Shown here: piece by piece, positions 7,130-14,845 of the stretch | Layout of the letters: every line of letters starts with the position of its first letter | Numbering within the stretch: position 1 is the first letter of the stretch | Source: Burkholderiales bacterium 39-55-53 | GTDB taxonomy: Bacteria; Pseudomonadota; Gammaproteobacteria; Burkholderiales; Burkholderiaceae_C | Direction of reading: 5' to 3' | Assembly: GCA_002282445.1 (NCBI GenBank) | Contig: NCJK01000006.1 | Span: 1-64,000 of the forward strand | DNA: 64,000 nt | Notes under the pieces: generated by a model | Database searches by the model: none | What the model was told of the DNA's origin: nothing | What the model saw: only the letters and a program-made list of their open reading frames with translations | Translations under genes and position numbers: made by a program

Positions 7130-7962
7130 CCATGGGGCAATTGAAACTTATTGCACTTGATCAGATTCGCATAGATGGCGCTACGCAGTTCCGAGACCAA
7201 ATTAACCAAGACGTGGTCAAAGAATACAAACAGGCAATGCTCGACGGAGCGGAGTTCCCACCGATGCAGTGCACGTTCGATGGAAAGCATTACTGGCTTT
7301 GGGACGGATTTCACCGTTACTTAGCCATCAAGTCGATTGGCATCAAGCAGGCCGAGGTGGAGTTCATGCCCGGTGCCCAAGAGGACGCACAGGACTTGGC
7401 ATTGAGTGCCAATGCACACCATGGCCACAACCGCAACAACGAGACCAAGCGCAAGCAAGTTGAAGCAGCTCTAGCCATGACTCGCCACGCTGAGAAAAGC
7501 AATCGTGAATTGGCCAAGCTGTGCCAAGTGTCCGACAAGTTTGTGGCTGCAATCCGCAACCTAGAGGCCAAGGAAAAGCAAGAGAGCAATCGCAAAAACT
7601 CAAACGAGAAGAAATACTCTAGCGCTCAAAATGATGGCAAGTGCGATCCGATCGCACTTGACGTCAATCTGACGGATTCACCTGCCATTGAAGGGCAACA
7701 CCTTGATCAAGGCCACGCCCCCGACGAGGAAGAGTTGAAGGCGATGGAGCTTGCCATGGAAGCCGACCGCAAATTACTGAACGACATACTTGACTCGAAC
7801 GAGCCCATGAAACTCCTCCACGACGAGGTGACTCGCTTGAACTACTTGGTGGCTCAAAAAGAAATCCGCATCGCGTCACTCATGAACGAAAAGAATACAG
7901 CAGTGAAGATGGTGAACGATTTGCAACGCCAAGTTGATAGGGCTAATCAGCGTCGGAATTGA
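7126..7962 (+). CDS. ParB-like nuclease-domain protein with coiled-coil tail
   Basis: This 278-residue protein has a ParB/Srx fold in its N-terminal 90 residues, with the conserved DGFHRYLAIKSIG box. An HTH-like region (SNRELAKLCQVSDKFVAAI) lies near residues 125-143, followed by a hydrophilic linker and a heptad-rich C-terminal coiled coil (about residues 225-275). ParB-fold proteins bind CTP and DNA or act as nucleases; which applies here is not clear. It overlaps the integrase stop by 4 bases and ends one base before the HUH gene. No ParA is present, so a classical partition role is unlikely. Confidence 0.7.
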   Translation: MTMGQLKLIALDQIRIDGATQFRDQINQDVVKEYKQAMLDGAEFPPMQCTFDGKHYWLWDGFHRYLAIKSIGIKQAEVEFMPGAQEDAQDLALSANAHHGHNRNNETKRKQVEAALAMTRHAEKSNRELAKLCQVSDKFVAAIRNLEAKEKQESNRKNSNEKKYSSAQNDGKCDPIALDVNLTDSPAIEGQHLDQGHAPDEEELKAMELAMEADRKLLNDILDSNEPMKLLHDEVTRLNYLVAQKEIRIASLMNEKNTAVKMVNDLQRQVDRANQRRN

Positions 7963-7963
7963 T

Positions 7964-8458
7964 ATGGCCTTCGACCCCACTCGACCCACAATGTTGTTGT
8001 TACGTAAAGAGCGCGCTGCTTGGATCGACTCAAGCGCGGTGTGGACTCATGCTGTGACGCTAACCTTTCCGCGAAGCAAGTTTGGCATCGCTCCAAGTGA
8101 GCAAGCCGCTTGCAACACTGCCAATCATTTGGTGAACGTGCTCAACAGAAATTTACTGGGCCGTGGGAACGTTCGCAATGGTCACAAGATCGGTTCTGCA
8201 TTCGTTTTTGGAACTGGCCCGTATGGTGACCATCCTCACATTCACATGACTCTTGCTGCCCCGTCAGGGCTTTCACATGAGGCGATGAAGAAAGAGATTG
8301 ATAACGCCATCCATCAAATTGAAGGGCTTGGCCATCAACTGGTGATCAAGCCTTACAGCGATTCTGGCTGGATCGAATACATGCTTGACCACTGCTCAGA
8401 CGGCTTTGACGTCAAGTTGGTTTTTCCCACCACGCCAGAACAAGCGACCTCGGTCTGA
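7964..8458 (+). CDS. HUH-endonuclease-like protein, module 2
   Basis: This 164-residue protein is close to the module 1 protein: motif 1 HAVTLTFP, HUH motif PHIHM, and tyrosine in WIEYMLDHC. I use the ATG at 7964, which gives the same N-terminus (MAFDPTRP) as module 1 and follows the ParB-like stop by one base. It should be co-expressed with the integrase, an unusual pairing because tyrosine recombinases and HUH nucleases are separate mobility chemistries. About 87 bases around the HUH motif are almost identical to module 1 while the flanks differ more. The TGA stop lies at the base of a hairpin. Confidence 0.65.
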   Translation: MAFDPTRPTMLLLRKERAAWIDSSAVWTHAVTLTFPRSKFGIAPSEQAACNTANHLVNVLNRNLLGRGNVRNGHKIGSAFVFGTGPYGDHPHIHMTLAAPSGLSHEAMKKEIDNAIHQIEGLGHQLVIKPYSDSGWIEYMLDHCSDGFDVKLVFPTTPEQATSV

Positions 8459-8518
8459 CCTAAATGGAGACCGAGCGGTGGGTGACAGGGCTTGGGCCTT
8501 GATTAGGCGAACTCACCC
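8450..8518 (+). other. Hairpin array at the 3' end of the HUH gene, module 2
   Basis: TCGGTCT (8450-8456) pairs perfectly with AGACCGA (8468-8474) around an 11-base loop that holds most of the HUH stop codon. A second structure has an outer stem GGGTGA/TCACCC (8480-8485 with 8513-8518) and an inner hairpin GCCT-TGATT-AGGC (8496-8508). The layout is shared with module 1. Candidate roles are a HUH nicking site or a 3' RNA structure. Confidence 0.45.
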
Positions 8519-8778
8519 TAAAGAAAAGTGACAAGCAGGACAAGGCTGGATGGGACAGACAAGAACGGCACTTACGGATCAAGCTGGACAAGGCTTACTC
8601 CCTTCAGGTCTATTCCTTCCTCCCCTACGGGAAAGGCATAAGCAGGATGCTTTCTCTCAATGTTTTTGCGCGGCGCGCATTGCACATTTGGACTCTTTAA
8701 GGAATGCGTCGCCGCCTTCTCAAAGAGGCACGCAAGCGGCTTTGTTTTAGTTCGAAGGGGTCTGTGTGTTTCAAGTAA
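8503..8778 (+). pseudogene. Degraded counterpart of the small protein at 701-985
   Basis: Read in the frame aligned with 701-985, this gives KLDKAYSLQVYSFLPYGKGI, then RMLSLNVFARRALHIW, then a TAA at 8698-8700, then RRRLLKEARKRLCFSSKGSV and a final TAA at 8776-8778. It has no clear start codon. The segment between the shared GACAAGGCT and TATTCC is 60 bases in both modules, and other gaps are multiples of three, supporting past coding function. Confidence 0.35.
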
Positions 8779-8831
8779 ACATCTCCTTCAACGGGCGTAA
8801 ATCCAGTTGATTTCGTTTTCAGGAGGTTTGC

Positions 8832-9392
8832 ATGGCAAGAGGTGGCGCAAGATGGAGGGCTGGTCGTCCAGCGCATCGATTGAAAGCAGAAGACACAACG
8901 GCACTTGATGTGAACTATCTCGCGAGAAACGGCTATCTGATCGATGGCAACTGGAAGCGTGTTTATTGGAAGCGATTTGACGAGATACGTTTGACGGGGC
9001 TTATCAAGGCATCTGCTCGCTACATCACCATTGATATTGGATCAACTTCGCATTGTCTTTTCTTGACGCAAACACGCTGTCACCTTGGAGGTTATCGTCG
9101 CTGGTTCATTTGCCCAACATGCCAAAATCGCATGGGTGTTTTGTATCTCGGAAACAGATGCTTTGGGTGCCGCAGGTGCCAAAAGATCTCATACCAGTCA
9201 CAGTCTGGTGATGCCGAAGATCGGATGGTGTGGAAGTACCACTCGCTATCAGACAAGGTGTTTAACTGGAAGTTAAAGAAGGCGGCTCGGTTCAGCCGAA
9301 CCTATGACAAGTTCTTAGATGTTGCAGAACGATTTGAGGATCTGGTGGATCGCAGGTTCCAGCGAATTGCTATGGCTGATGTTAATTATTGA
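8832..9392 (+). CDS. Zinc-ribbon DNA-binding-like protein, module 2
   Basis: This 186-residue paralogue of the gene at 1027 has the Gly/Arg-rich start (RGGARWRAGRPAH), the four-cysteine ribbon (CPTC, then CFGCRRC) and the same basic C-terminal half (MVWKYHSLSDKVFNWKLKKA). AGGAGG lies 5-6 bases before the ATG, a strong ribosome site. The upstream string CCAGTTGATTTCGTTTTC is shared exactly with module 1. Similarity ends a few residues before the stop, suggesting that the mobile module ends here. The function is not known. Confidence 0.6.
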   Translation: MARGGARWRAGRPAHRLKAEDTTALDVNYLARNGYLIDGNWKRVYWKRFDEIRLTGLIKASARYITIDIGSTSHCLFLTQTRCHLGGYRRWFICPTCQNRMGVLYLGNRCFGCRRCQKISYQSQSGDAEDRMVWKYHSLSDKVFNWKLKKAARFSRTYDKFLDVAERFEDLVDRRFQRIAMADVNY

Positions 9393-9441
9393 ATCCACTT
9401 AACATAATCACCTTTGATCAACGATCATTCAATTTTGTTGG

Positions 9442-9479
9442 TTGCATGATCAATTTAGTTGTGCCACAATGTAGCTACA
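9442..9479 (+). promoter_or_regulatory. Promoter and operator of the relBE-type operon
   Basis: TTGCAT (9442-9447) and CACAAT (9465-9470) are 17 bases apart. The perfect palindrome TGTAGCTACA (9470-9479) touches the -10 box, a fitting place for an antitoxin operator. Confidence 0.45.
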
Positions 9480-9492
9480 AGTGGGGGTTTAT

Positions 9493-9756
9493 ATGTCTAG
9501 CAATGCCGTAGTTCGCGCTCGTATTGATGAGCAAATTAAAGAAGAGGCCAGCGTCGTGTTGGCCACTATGGGGCTTACTGTCTCGGATGCATTGCGCATG
9601 ATGTTGACTCGTGTTGCGCGCGAGCAATCTCTGCCATTTGAACCACTTGTACCAAACGCTACAACCATCAAAGCCATGCGTGAAGCACGTGCTGGCAAAA
9701 CTACCAAACACAAATCACTTGACTCGTTGATGGCTGACCTACATGCGGGTGATTGA
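9493..9756 (+). CDS. dinJ: RelB/DinJ-family antitoxin
   Basis: This 87-residue protein has an N-terminal ribbon-helix-helix (VVRARIDEQIKEEASVVLAT, then MGLTVSDALRMMLTRVA), the DinJ/RelB signature, and a C-terminal tail that should wrap the toxin. I choose the ATG at 9493 over an in-frame GTG at 9481 because it gives the family N-terminus. It overlaps the toxin gene by 14 bases and is expected to autoregulate. Confidence 0.85.
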   Translation: MSSNAVVRARIDEQIKEEASVVLATMGLTVSDALRMMLTRVAREQSLPFEPLVPNATTIKAMREARAGKTTKHKSLDSLMADLHAGD

Positions 9757-10024
9757 GAAAACTGGTCAATTCAAACGCGACTACAAACGAGAATCTAAAG
9801 GGCAACATCGCTTAGTGCTTGATGCCTCGTTGCTCGCCGTTCTTCGGTTGCTAATACAAGACAAGCCACTGCCAACAAAGTATCGCGATCACCCGTTAAG
9901 CGGCGACTGGAGCGACCATCGTGATTTGCATATCAAGCCTGACTTAGTTCTGATTTATAGGCTTCCAGATAACGGTACTTTGCAGCTAGTGCGTATGGGA
10001 TCACATAGCGAACTTGGCCTGTAA
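9743..10024 (+). CDS. yafQ: YafQ/RelE-family toxin
   Basis: This 93-residue protein matches the YafQ pattern: FKRDYKRESKG near the start, LPTKYRDHPLSGDWSDHRDL in the middle (with the His/Asp residues typical of the YafQ active site) and LVLIYRLPDN. The family cleaves mRNA on the ribosome. It forms a standard antitoxin-first pair with the preceding gene. The pair sits in the same slot as higBA in module 1. Confidence 0.85.
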   Translation: MRVIEKTGQFKRDYKRESKGQHRLVLDASLLAVLRLLIQDKPLPTKYRDHPLSGDWSDHRDLHIKPDLVLIYRLPDNGTLQLVRMGSHSELGL

Positions 10025-10121
10025 TTTACAAGTCGTTCAGAGCTTGATGCATTCTTTGCATCTGTGAAAGACTCGATTTCAAAAATAAAAAAGCTCCGCA
10101 TCAGTGAGGCTCTCATCCGTT

Positions 10122-10134
10122 GCTCACACCAGCA
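10122..10134. repeat. 13-base direct repeat, left copy
   Basis: GCTCACACCAGCA is repeated exactly at 10662-10674 and brackets the gene at 10165-10647. The right copy is the 3' end of the 58-residue gene; the left copy lies beside the module's terminator remnant. The insert between the copies is about 540 bp. Confidence 0.6.
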
Positions 10135-10164
10135 GGTCTTAGTATTCCAGTCTGCAGAGCCGAA

Positions 10165-10647
10165 TCAAGCACACCAAATTGGAAGGTTGTATTTCAAATA
10201 ATTAATTGCTGCACCAAACACTTCATCAAGCGCCAATCTAGACCCATTCTCTAGAGTTACGAATAGCATCGATTCGTGTTCGGTTACTGGATTGCCTCCT
10301 ATGAATGAGAAATGAACGCCAGTGATCTGGGAATCCGATGACGCAACTTTCCCATTAGGAGTTGAAACAACTGCATGCTTGTGTGCGGTAGCTATATCAT
10401 GCAATATGCCTAATTCTGGACACTCCTGTAACAACTCAAGTCGGAAAGATTTTTTCTTATCTTTTAATGTAGTTTTGTCTGCGTCAGGATTAAGCTGAAC
10501 TACAACCCACTCTTGTAGATGCCATAAACACGTTGCAAGGTTGAATGCAGATCGAGCTGTCTTAGTCCGTTCATATTCGATTGCATTTGGTTCAACTACT
10601 TCTTGCCAATAATGGTGTGCGTTGTGAATGCCAAGAACAGTTTGCAT
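10165..10647 (-). CDS. Hypothetical alpha-helical protein in an inserted segment
   Basis: This 160-residue protein contains FNLATCLWHLQEWVVVQLNP near residues 35-54 and PELGILHDIATAHKHAVV around residues 77-94. This layout resembles small helical proteins of genomic islands. It has no signal peptide or membrane segment. I do not recognise the family with confidence; a HEPN-like fold is possible, but the R-x4-6-H motif is not obvious. The 13-base direct repeats on either side suggest that it arrived as a unit. Confidence 0.5.
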   Translation of the reverse strand: MQTVLGIHNAHHYWQEVVEPNAIEYERTKTARSAFNLATCLWHLQEWVVVQLNPDADKTTLKDKKKSFRLELLQECPELGILHDIATAHKHAVVSTPNGKVASSDSQITGVHFSFIGGNPVTEHESMLFVTLENGSRLALDEVFGAAINYLKYNLPIWCA

Positions 10648-10661
10648 GTCTTAATGTACAA

Positions 10662-10674
10662 GCTCACACCAGCA
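10662..10674. repeat. 13-base direct repeat, right copy
   Basis: This is an exact copy of 10122-10134. It overlaps the last codons and stop of the 58-residue gene (10664-10840). Confidence 0.6.
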
Positions 10675-10840
10675 ACAGCACATTCTCCCCATCCAACCCA
10701 GCATCAGGCAGACCTGTGATCACCACACGGTCGTCTTTGCCTTCACTGCTGATGTGCAGATAAGCACCGTTCTCTAAAGGTAGCCAACCGATGGACTCGG
10801 CGGCTAGCCCAGCTAGTTCTTGCTCGAGGTTGGGGAGCAT
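10664..10840 (-). CDS. Conserved 58-residue small protein, module 2
   Basis: This counterpart of 2323-2499 has 58 residues with nine substitutions, mostly conservative (F/L, D/E, V/I, D/N). It ends with the identical string TGLPDAGLDGENVLLLV. It begins 5 bases after the stop of the DUF6447-type gene, just as in module 1, so coupling is likely. The function is unknown. The conserved length, frame and position argue that it is translated. Confidence 0.65.
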   Translation of the reverse strand: MLPNLEQELAGLAAESIGWLPLENGAYLHISSEGKDDRVVITGLPDAGLDGENVLLLV

Positions 10841-10845
10841 GGTGC

Positions 10846-11064
10846 TTAGTTGAAGCTGATCTTGTCGCCTTGGATTGCTTCAGCAGCTAGCGATGCTTGC
10901 AGTGCTTTGGCATAGGCTTGGCGTGCAGTTTGTAATGCAGCACCCTGCGCTTGAAGGCGCTTTAGCTCTTGATCACAAAACTGCATGGAGATCAGCTGGG
11001 CTTTTGCTTCGGCGGAGATTTTGTCGCTGTCGTATTCTTTGTTATCGATGGTTATAGTGGTCAT
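10846..11064 (-). CDS. DUF6447-type small protein, module 2
   Basis: This 72-residue protein begins MTTITIDNKEYDSDKISAEA, followed by a Gln/Ala-rich helix region. The ATG at 11064 is preceded by AAGGAT. A longer frame upstream only translates the terminator region and is not used. It lies downstream of the intact surface-protein gene, separated by a strong terminator. The family function is not established. Confidence 0.65.
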   Translation of the reverse strand: MTTITIDNKEYDSDKISAEAKAQLISMQFCDQELKRLQAQGAALQTARQAYAKALQASLAAEAIQGDKISFN

Positions 11065-11086
11065 AAAAATATCCTTTTTAACAAAA

Positions 11087-11117
11087 AAACCCCACCCCCT
11101 TATGAGGGATGGGGTTT
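11087..11117 (-). terminator. Terminator of the intact surface-protein gene
   Basis: On the - strand AAACCCCA pairs with TGGGGTTT (one internal mismatch lower in the stem, then CCC/GGG) and runs into a T-rich tail. It lies between the surface-protein stop and the DUF6447-type gene, as in module 1. Confidence 0.75.
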
Positions 11118-11168
11118 GTAGGTTTTTAACCTCACCCCGTGCCAAAGCCTGGGGTTTGATTGGACTTA

Positions 11169-14100
11169 TTAAGAGTAGATAACTGAGCCAGTTGCAAATG
11201 CTGCAGCCAAGAGTGCGAGTGAAGTAATTCCAGTCAAGTTAGCCAATTCAACTGCGTCGTTAGCAGTTTCACCGTTTGCATCGTAAGCAACTTTAGCTGT
11301 GTTTGTATCGGTATCAAAGAAGATAACCGTTACTTCACTTGCCGCTGCAAAAGTACCTGCAGCATAAGCTGCAGCAACGTTGGCATAACCCACAGCGGTC
11401 AATACAACAATTTCATCAGTGGTAGCAACACCGGCAGCCGCACCTTCAAAGTAGGTGTTAGCAGCGGGAGTTCCGACAACAATTGACAAGAAGTCTGCTG
11501 CGGAGAAGTCTGTAATGACATCCAAATCAGCTTCTGTAATCTGAACAGCGAAGGTATCAGCACCAGCGCCACCAGTCATTACATCCACGCCATCACCACC
11601 AATGATTGTGTTGGCAGTAGCAGAACCAACAATGTAGTCAGCTAAGTTGGTGCCAGTTACGTTGTTGATGTTTGCCAATGTGTCAATCACAGAAGCGTTG
11701 GTGTTCGACTCGTTGCTGAACAAGTAAGTCGATGAACCTGCTGCGACGCTTGCTTGCAGTGAAGTCAAGAAAAGAGCACTAGCTGTGTTCACTGCAGTTG
11801 CAGTCAAAGCATCAGCACTCAAGTTGATCACAGCACCTGATGTAGTGCCAGAACCAGCTTGCTCAACAACGTTTGCAGAAGAGAACACATAAGTGTTGGT
11901 GCCTGCACCGCCATCGATCACGTCAGCAGCTGAGCCGCCAGTGATGGAGTCGTTACCTGCATCGCCATTCAATGTGTTGGCTTTGGTAGCCGAACCGGTG
12001 ATGGTGTCGTTACCAGCACCACCGTTGATGGTTACGCCAGCAACAGCAGCTGAGGCAGCGTTCAATGTGTCGTTACCTGCACCGCCAGTGATGGTGGCCG
12101 CTGCGGCCAAAGCTGCAGTTGTGTATGTAACTGGACCAACTGTGACTCCAGAAGCGTTGAACGAAGTCAAAGCAGTACCCAAATCGCTGTTGGCGAAGGT
12201 CATGCCAGCGTTACCTGTGATAGTCACAGTTTTCACTGAAGTGCTGTCCAAATTAGCGTCAAAAGCTGTTGCTGCAGCTGTTGTGTCGCTATCTGTAGTT
12301 GTGATGGTCAATGTTTCAATGTCAGCCAAAGTCAAGGAGCCGGCGTTGGCATAGCCATCAGTGCCAGTCATACCCAAGTTGAAACTGTCGTTGGTGCCAG
12401 CAGCGAATGCAGCGCCAGACAGAGTCACGTTTTGTGCAGTACCCAACAAAGCAGTTTGATTGAACGTACCGCCAGTAGTGAAACCGGAGATCACTTGGGC
12501 GCGAGCACCACCAGTAGATGCAGTAGCACCAGCCGATGTCACGTGGTTGTAGTTGTTCATGTTGGCCAAGTTAACTGTCACACCAGCAGCATCAGCGTAA
12601 GCACCCAAAGACAAACGCTCAACGTTAGTCACTTTGGCAGCAAAAGCAGCGCTTGCAGTTGCGGTTGCAGCGTCAGCGGCAGCCATCAACAATGTGTCAG
12701 TACCGTCGCCACCATTGATGCTACCTGTACCCAATGTAGAGGCAGTGATCGTGTCATCACCAGCACCAGTGTTAATGGTTCCTGTAGCGCCAGCGCCAGC
12801 AGTAACCTTATCCACAGTGGCTGAACCAGTGTAAGTAGCAGCAGCAGTCAATGCGCCAGCCAATTCAACAGTGCCAGTAGATGTGTTGACAATAGTAGTT
12901 GTCAAAGTGCCACCCAAAGTGTTGGCTGTCAGTTTCAGGCTGCCAGAACCAGCAATGTTCAATGTGGTCATGTCGGCAGCAACTAGATCGGCGATCACTG
13001 TTGTACCAGTGTTGGTCAAGTTGATCGTCGTGAAACCGTCATCAGCAGCAGCTTCAGAGTCAGTAATTGTGTTTGTGCCAGTCAAAGTATTGGTGTTCAA
13101 GGCCAATGTGTTTGCTGTAGGAACGGCTGTCAAAGCACCGCGGCTGATGCCCATTGTGCCGCCTGTGCCGCCCAATGTGACGCTGGTCAAAGCGCTTGAG
13201 TCAACTGTTGAGTTGCCAAAGTTTGTCAATGAGACTGAAGCAATGGAACCAGCCTTAGTTGCGTCAGCAGCGTTAACGTCGGTGATAGTGACAGCACCGT
13301 TGAGGATGTCTACCACAGTAGCAGTTGCACCAGCAGCGGCAGCTGTTTGAGTCACAGTTACCGATGTTGTATCAGCAGTACCGGTAACACCAACCGCACC
13401 GACCGTCAATGAGTCACCGGTATCATCACCAGTACCAGCAGTAACAAAGCTGTTAACTGTAACTGTTGTACCACCGGTGATGGAGATTGTGGAACCAGTT
13501 GCATCAACGTTACCTACACCGTCAACACCTGTTTCTGTGTGAGTTACAGATACAGCACCCTTAGCGGCAGTTGTAGCACCGATGATGATTTGACCTGATG
13601 TTGCTGGACCGTTGGTCAATGTAACTGAATCTGCAGAAACTGTAGTGACGTTTTTGCCACCGTTAACTGAAAGTTCCGCAGCATTAGTACCGTCGCTAGA
13701 CAGTGCAGTAGCGCTTGCAATTACGTCTGTTGTAGCTGCTGCTACGATGGCGATGTCGTCTGTACCAGTAACGTTCAATTTTGTGATACCAGCGGTAGCC
13801 CAAGCGGCCGCTGTTGTGTCTGCTGTAACGCCAAGTGAGCCATTGATGCTCAATGTTTCCATGCTCTTCACTGAAGCACCGACAGGCATTGCGAGTGTGT
13901 AGGCCGTTGCGTTAGCAGCAGCGTCATTCAATGTCAAAGAGTCTGTACCTGTACCACCATCGATAGCGTCGCCGATTCCGAATGTAGCTGCGGCAATACC
14001 CACTGTCGCGATAAATGTGTCGTTGCCAGTTGTCACAGTTGACTTTGTAACATCGGCTTGCAGGTTGCCGGAGATATCCGAACCAGTAGTGAGCGTGAAA

Positions 14101-14639
14101 GTCGAGCCAGCAGCGCCGCCGACAGCCACAACAGCAGCAGCAGCTGTATCAACAGCAGCAACAGCAGTTGCCAAGTTAGCAGCAGTAGTCACGCCAGCCA
14201 ACCATGTTTTGGCAGCTGCGTTAGCAGTTGCGCCTGTGTAACCCAAGATCTCAGCGTTTGTGTCCAAAGCTGCTGTGAAAGCAGTAGCAGCAGTCACGCG
14301 GCTATCAACTGTCACCTTGTCGGTACCTTGAGAACCAGCAGAAACTGCCAGAGCCAAGTTAGCAACAGAAATATTGCCAGCTTCAACTTGACCTGCCCAG
14401 TAGAGCAAGCCAGAAGCTTCAGCATCACGACCGAACAAGTTTTGGTAAACCACGTTCACTTTTTGCGCACTTGTCAAACCGCTGAATGCAGCTGAGTACT
14501 CAGTTTGCTGAGCGAATGTTGCGTACAGGTCAGCAACTGAACCTGTGTAAGCTTGCCAGTAAGCCAAGCCAACTGGGTCCGCTGGGCGGCTGAAGAATGT
14601 GACGTACGCTTGTTGAATTTGCGCAGTTGTTAGTGCCAT
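11169..14639 (-). CDS. Large secreted RTX/S-layer-like protein with DUF4214 N-terminus
   Basis: This 1156-residue protein starts MALTTAQIQQAYVTFFSRPA, a DUF4214-type region extending to about residue 110 (FFSRPADPVGLAYW, LFGRDAEASGLLYW). A very long Thr/Ala/Val/Gly-rich beta-repeat body follows. RTX calcium-binding repeats lie near the C-terminus (GGAGNDTITG, GDAGNDSITG, GGAGADTF). It has no Sec signal peptide, consistent with type I export, though no exporter is in the window. It probably forms a surface layer or adhesin. AACGAGG lies 8 bases before the chosen ATG. Longer upstream extension is possible but lacks support. A CRP-type site lies about 110 bases upstream. Confidence 0.8.
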   Translation of the reverse strand: MALTTAQIQQAYVTFFSRPADPVGLAYWQAYTGSVADLYATFAQQTEYSAAFSGLTSAQKVNVVYQNLFGRDAEASGLLYWAGQVEAGNISVANLALAVSAGSQGTDKVTVDSRVTAATAFTAALDTNAEILGYTGATANAAAKTWLAGVTTAANLATAVAAVDTAAAAVVAVGGAAGSTFTLTTGSDISGNLQADVTKSTVTTGNDTFIATVGIAAATFGIGDAIDGGTGTDSLTLNDAAANATAYTLAMPVGASVKSMETLSINGSLGVTADTTAAAWATAGITKLNVTGTDDIAIVAAATTDVIASATALSSDGTNAAELSVNGGKNVTTVSADSVTLTNGPATSGQIIIGATTAAKGAVSVTHTETGVDGVGNVDATGSTISITGGTTVTVNSFVTAGTGDDTGDSLTVGAVGVTGTADTTSVTVTQTAAAAGATATVVDILNGAVTITDVNAADATKAGSIASVSLTNFGNSTVDSSALTSVTLGGTGGTMGISRGALTAVPTANTLALNTNTLTGTNTITDSEAAADDGFTTINLTNTGTTVIADLVAADMTTLNIAGSGSLKLTANTLGGTLTTTIVNTSTGTVELAGALTAAATYTGSATVDKVTAGAGATGTINTGAGDDTITASTLGTGSINGGDGTDTLLMAAADAATATASAAFAAKVTNVERLSLGAYADAAGVTVNLANMNNYNHVTSAGATASTGGARAQVISGFTTGGTFNQTALLGTAQNVTLSGAAFAAGTNDSFNLGMTGTDGYANAGSLTLADIETLTITTTDSDTTAAATAFDANLDSTSVKTVTITGNAGMTFANSDLGTALTSFNASGVTVGPVTYTTAALAAAATITGGAGNDTLNAASAAVAGVTINGGAGNDTITGSATKANTLNGDAGNDSITGGSAADVIDGGAGTNTYVFSSANVVEQAGSGTTSGAVINLSADALTATAVNTASALFLTSLQASVAAGSSTYLFSNESNTNASVIDTLANINNVTGTNLADYIVGSATANTIIGGDGVDVMTGGAGADTFAVQITEADLDVITDFSAADFLSIVVGTPAANTYFEGAAAGVATTDEIVVLTAVGYANVAAAYAAGTFAAASEVTVIFFDTDTNTAKVAYDANGETANDAVELANLTGITSLALLAAAFATGSVIYS

Positions 14640-14654
14640 GTTTGATACCTCGTT

Positions 14655-14690
14655 AAAAAAAAGTTTGACACAAGCATTCACAGCGAATGC
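14655..14690 (-). promoter_or_regulatory. Leader hairpin followed by a T8 tract before the surface gene
   Basis: On the - strand GCATTC-GCTGT-GAATGC is followed, about 11 bases later, by eight T, then the ribosome site. It may act as an attenuator or mRNA stabiliser. The gap between stem and T-run makes it a poor classical terminator. Confidence 0.35.
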
Positions 14691-14747
14691 CCATGGACGG
14701 TTATGACCGTTGGCTTGCCAATTGTTAGCGAGCCTTAGCCACAATTT

Positions 14748-14763
14748 TGTGACCTGGATCACA
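14748..14763 (-). promoter_or_regulatory. CRP-type operator upstream of the surface-protein gene
   Basis: TGTGACCTGGATCACA is an exact TGTGA-N6-TCACA palindrome, extended on both sides by T/A-rich flanks. It lies about 110 bases upstream of the surface-protein ATG. The CRP-like regulator encoded at 19401-20105 has the recognition-helix residues expected to read this sequence. I could not fix a -10/-35 pair. Confidence 0.7.
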
Positions 14764-14845
14764 TTTTTACATGGAATGCGCTAATTCAGAAAAGAATTGT
14801 GCTCACGCCACGGCATTGTTGCGGCTCAACAACACTCCGAATACA

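Noticed and set aside
8550-8750. 66-codon frame in the module 2 spacer
   Set aside because: It lies in a different frame from the one that aligns with module 1, where no counterpart stays open.
11893-14495. Several + strand frames (Pro/Val-rich or Cys/Ser-rich) opposite the intact surface gene
   Set aside because: Same antisense artefact of ACN/GCN/GTN-rich codons.
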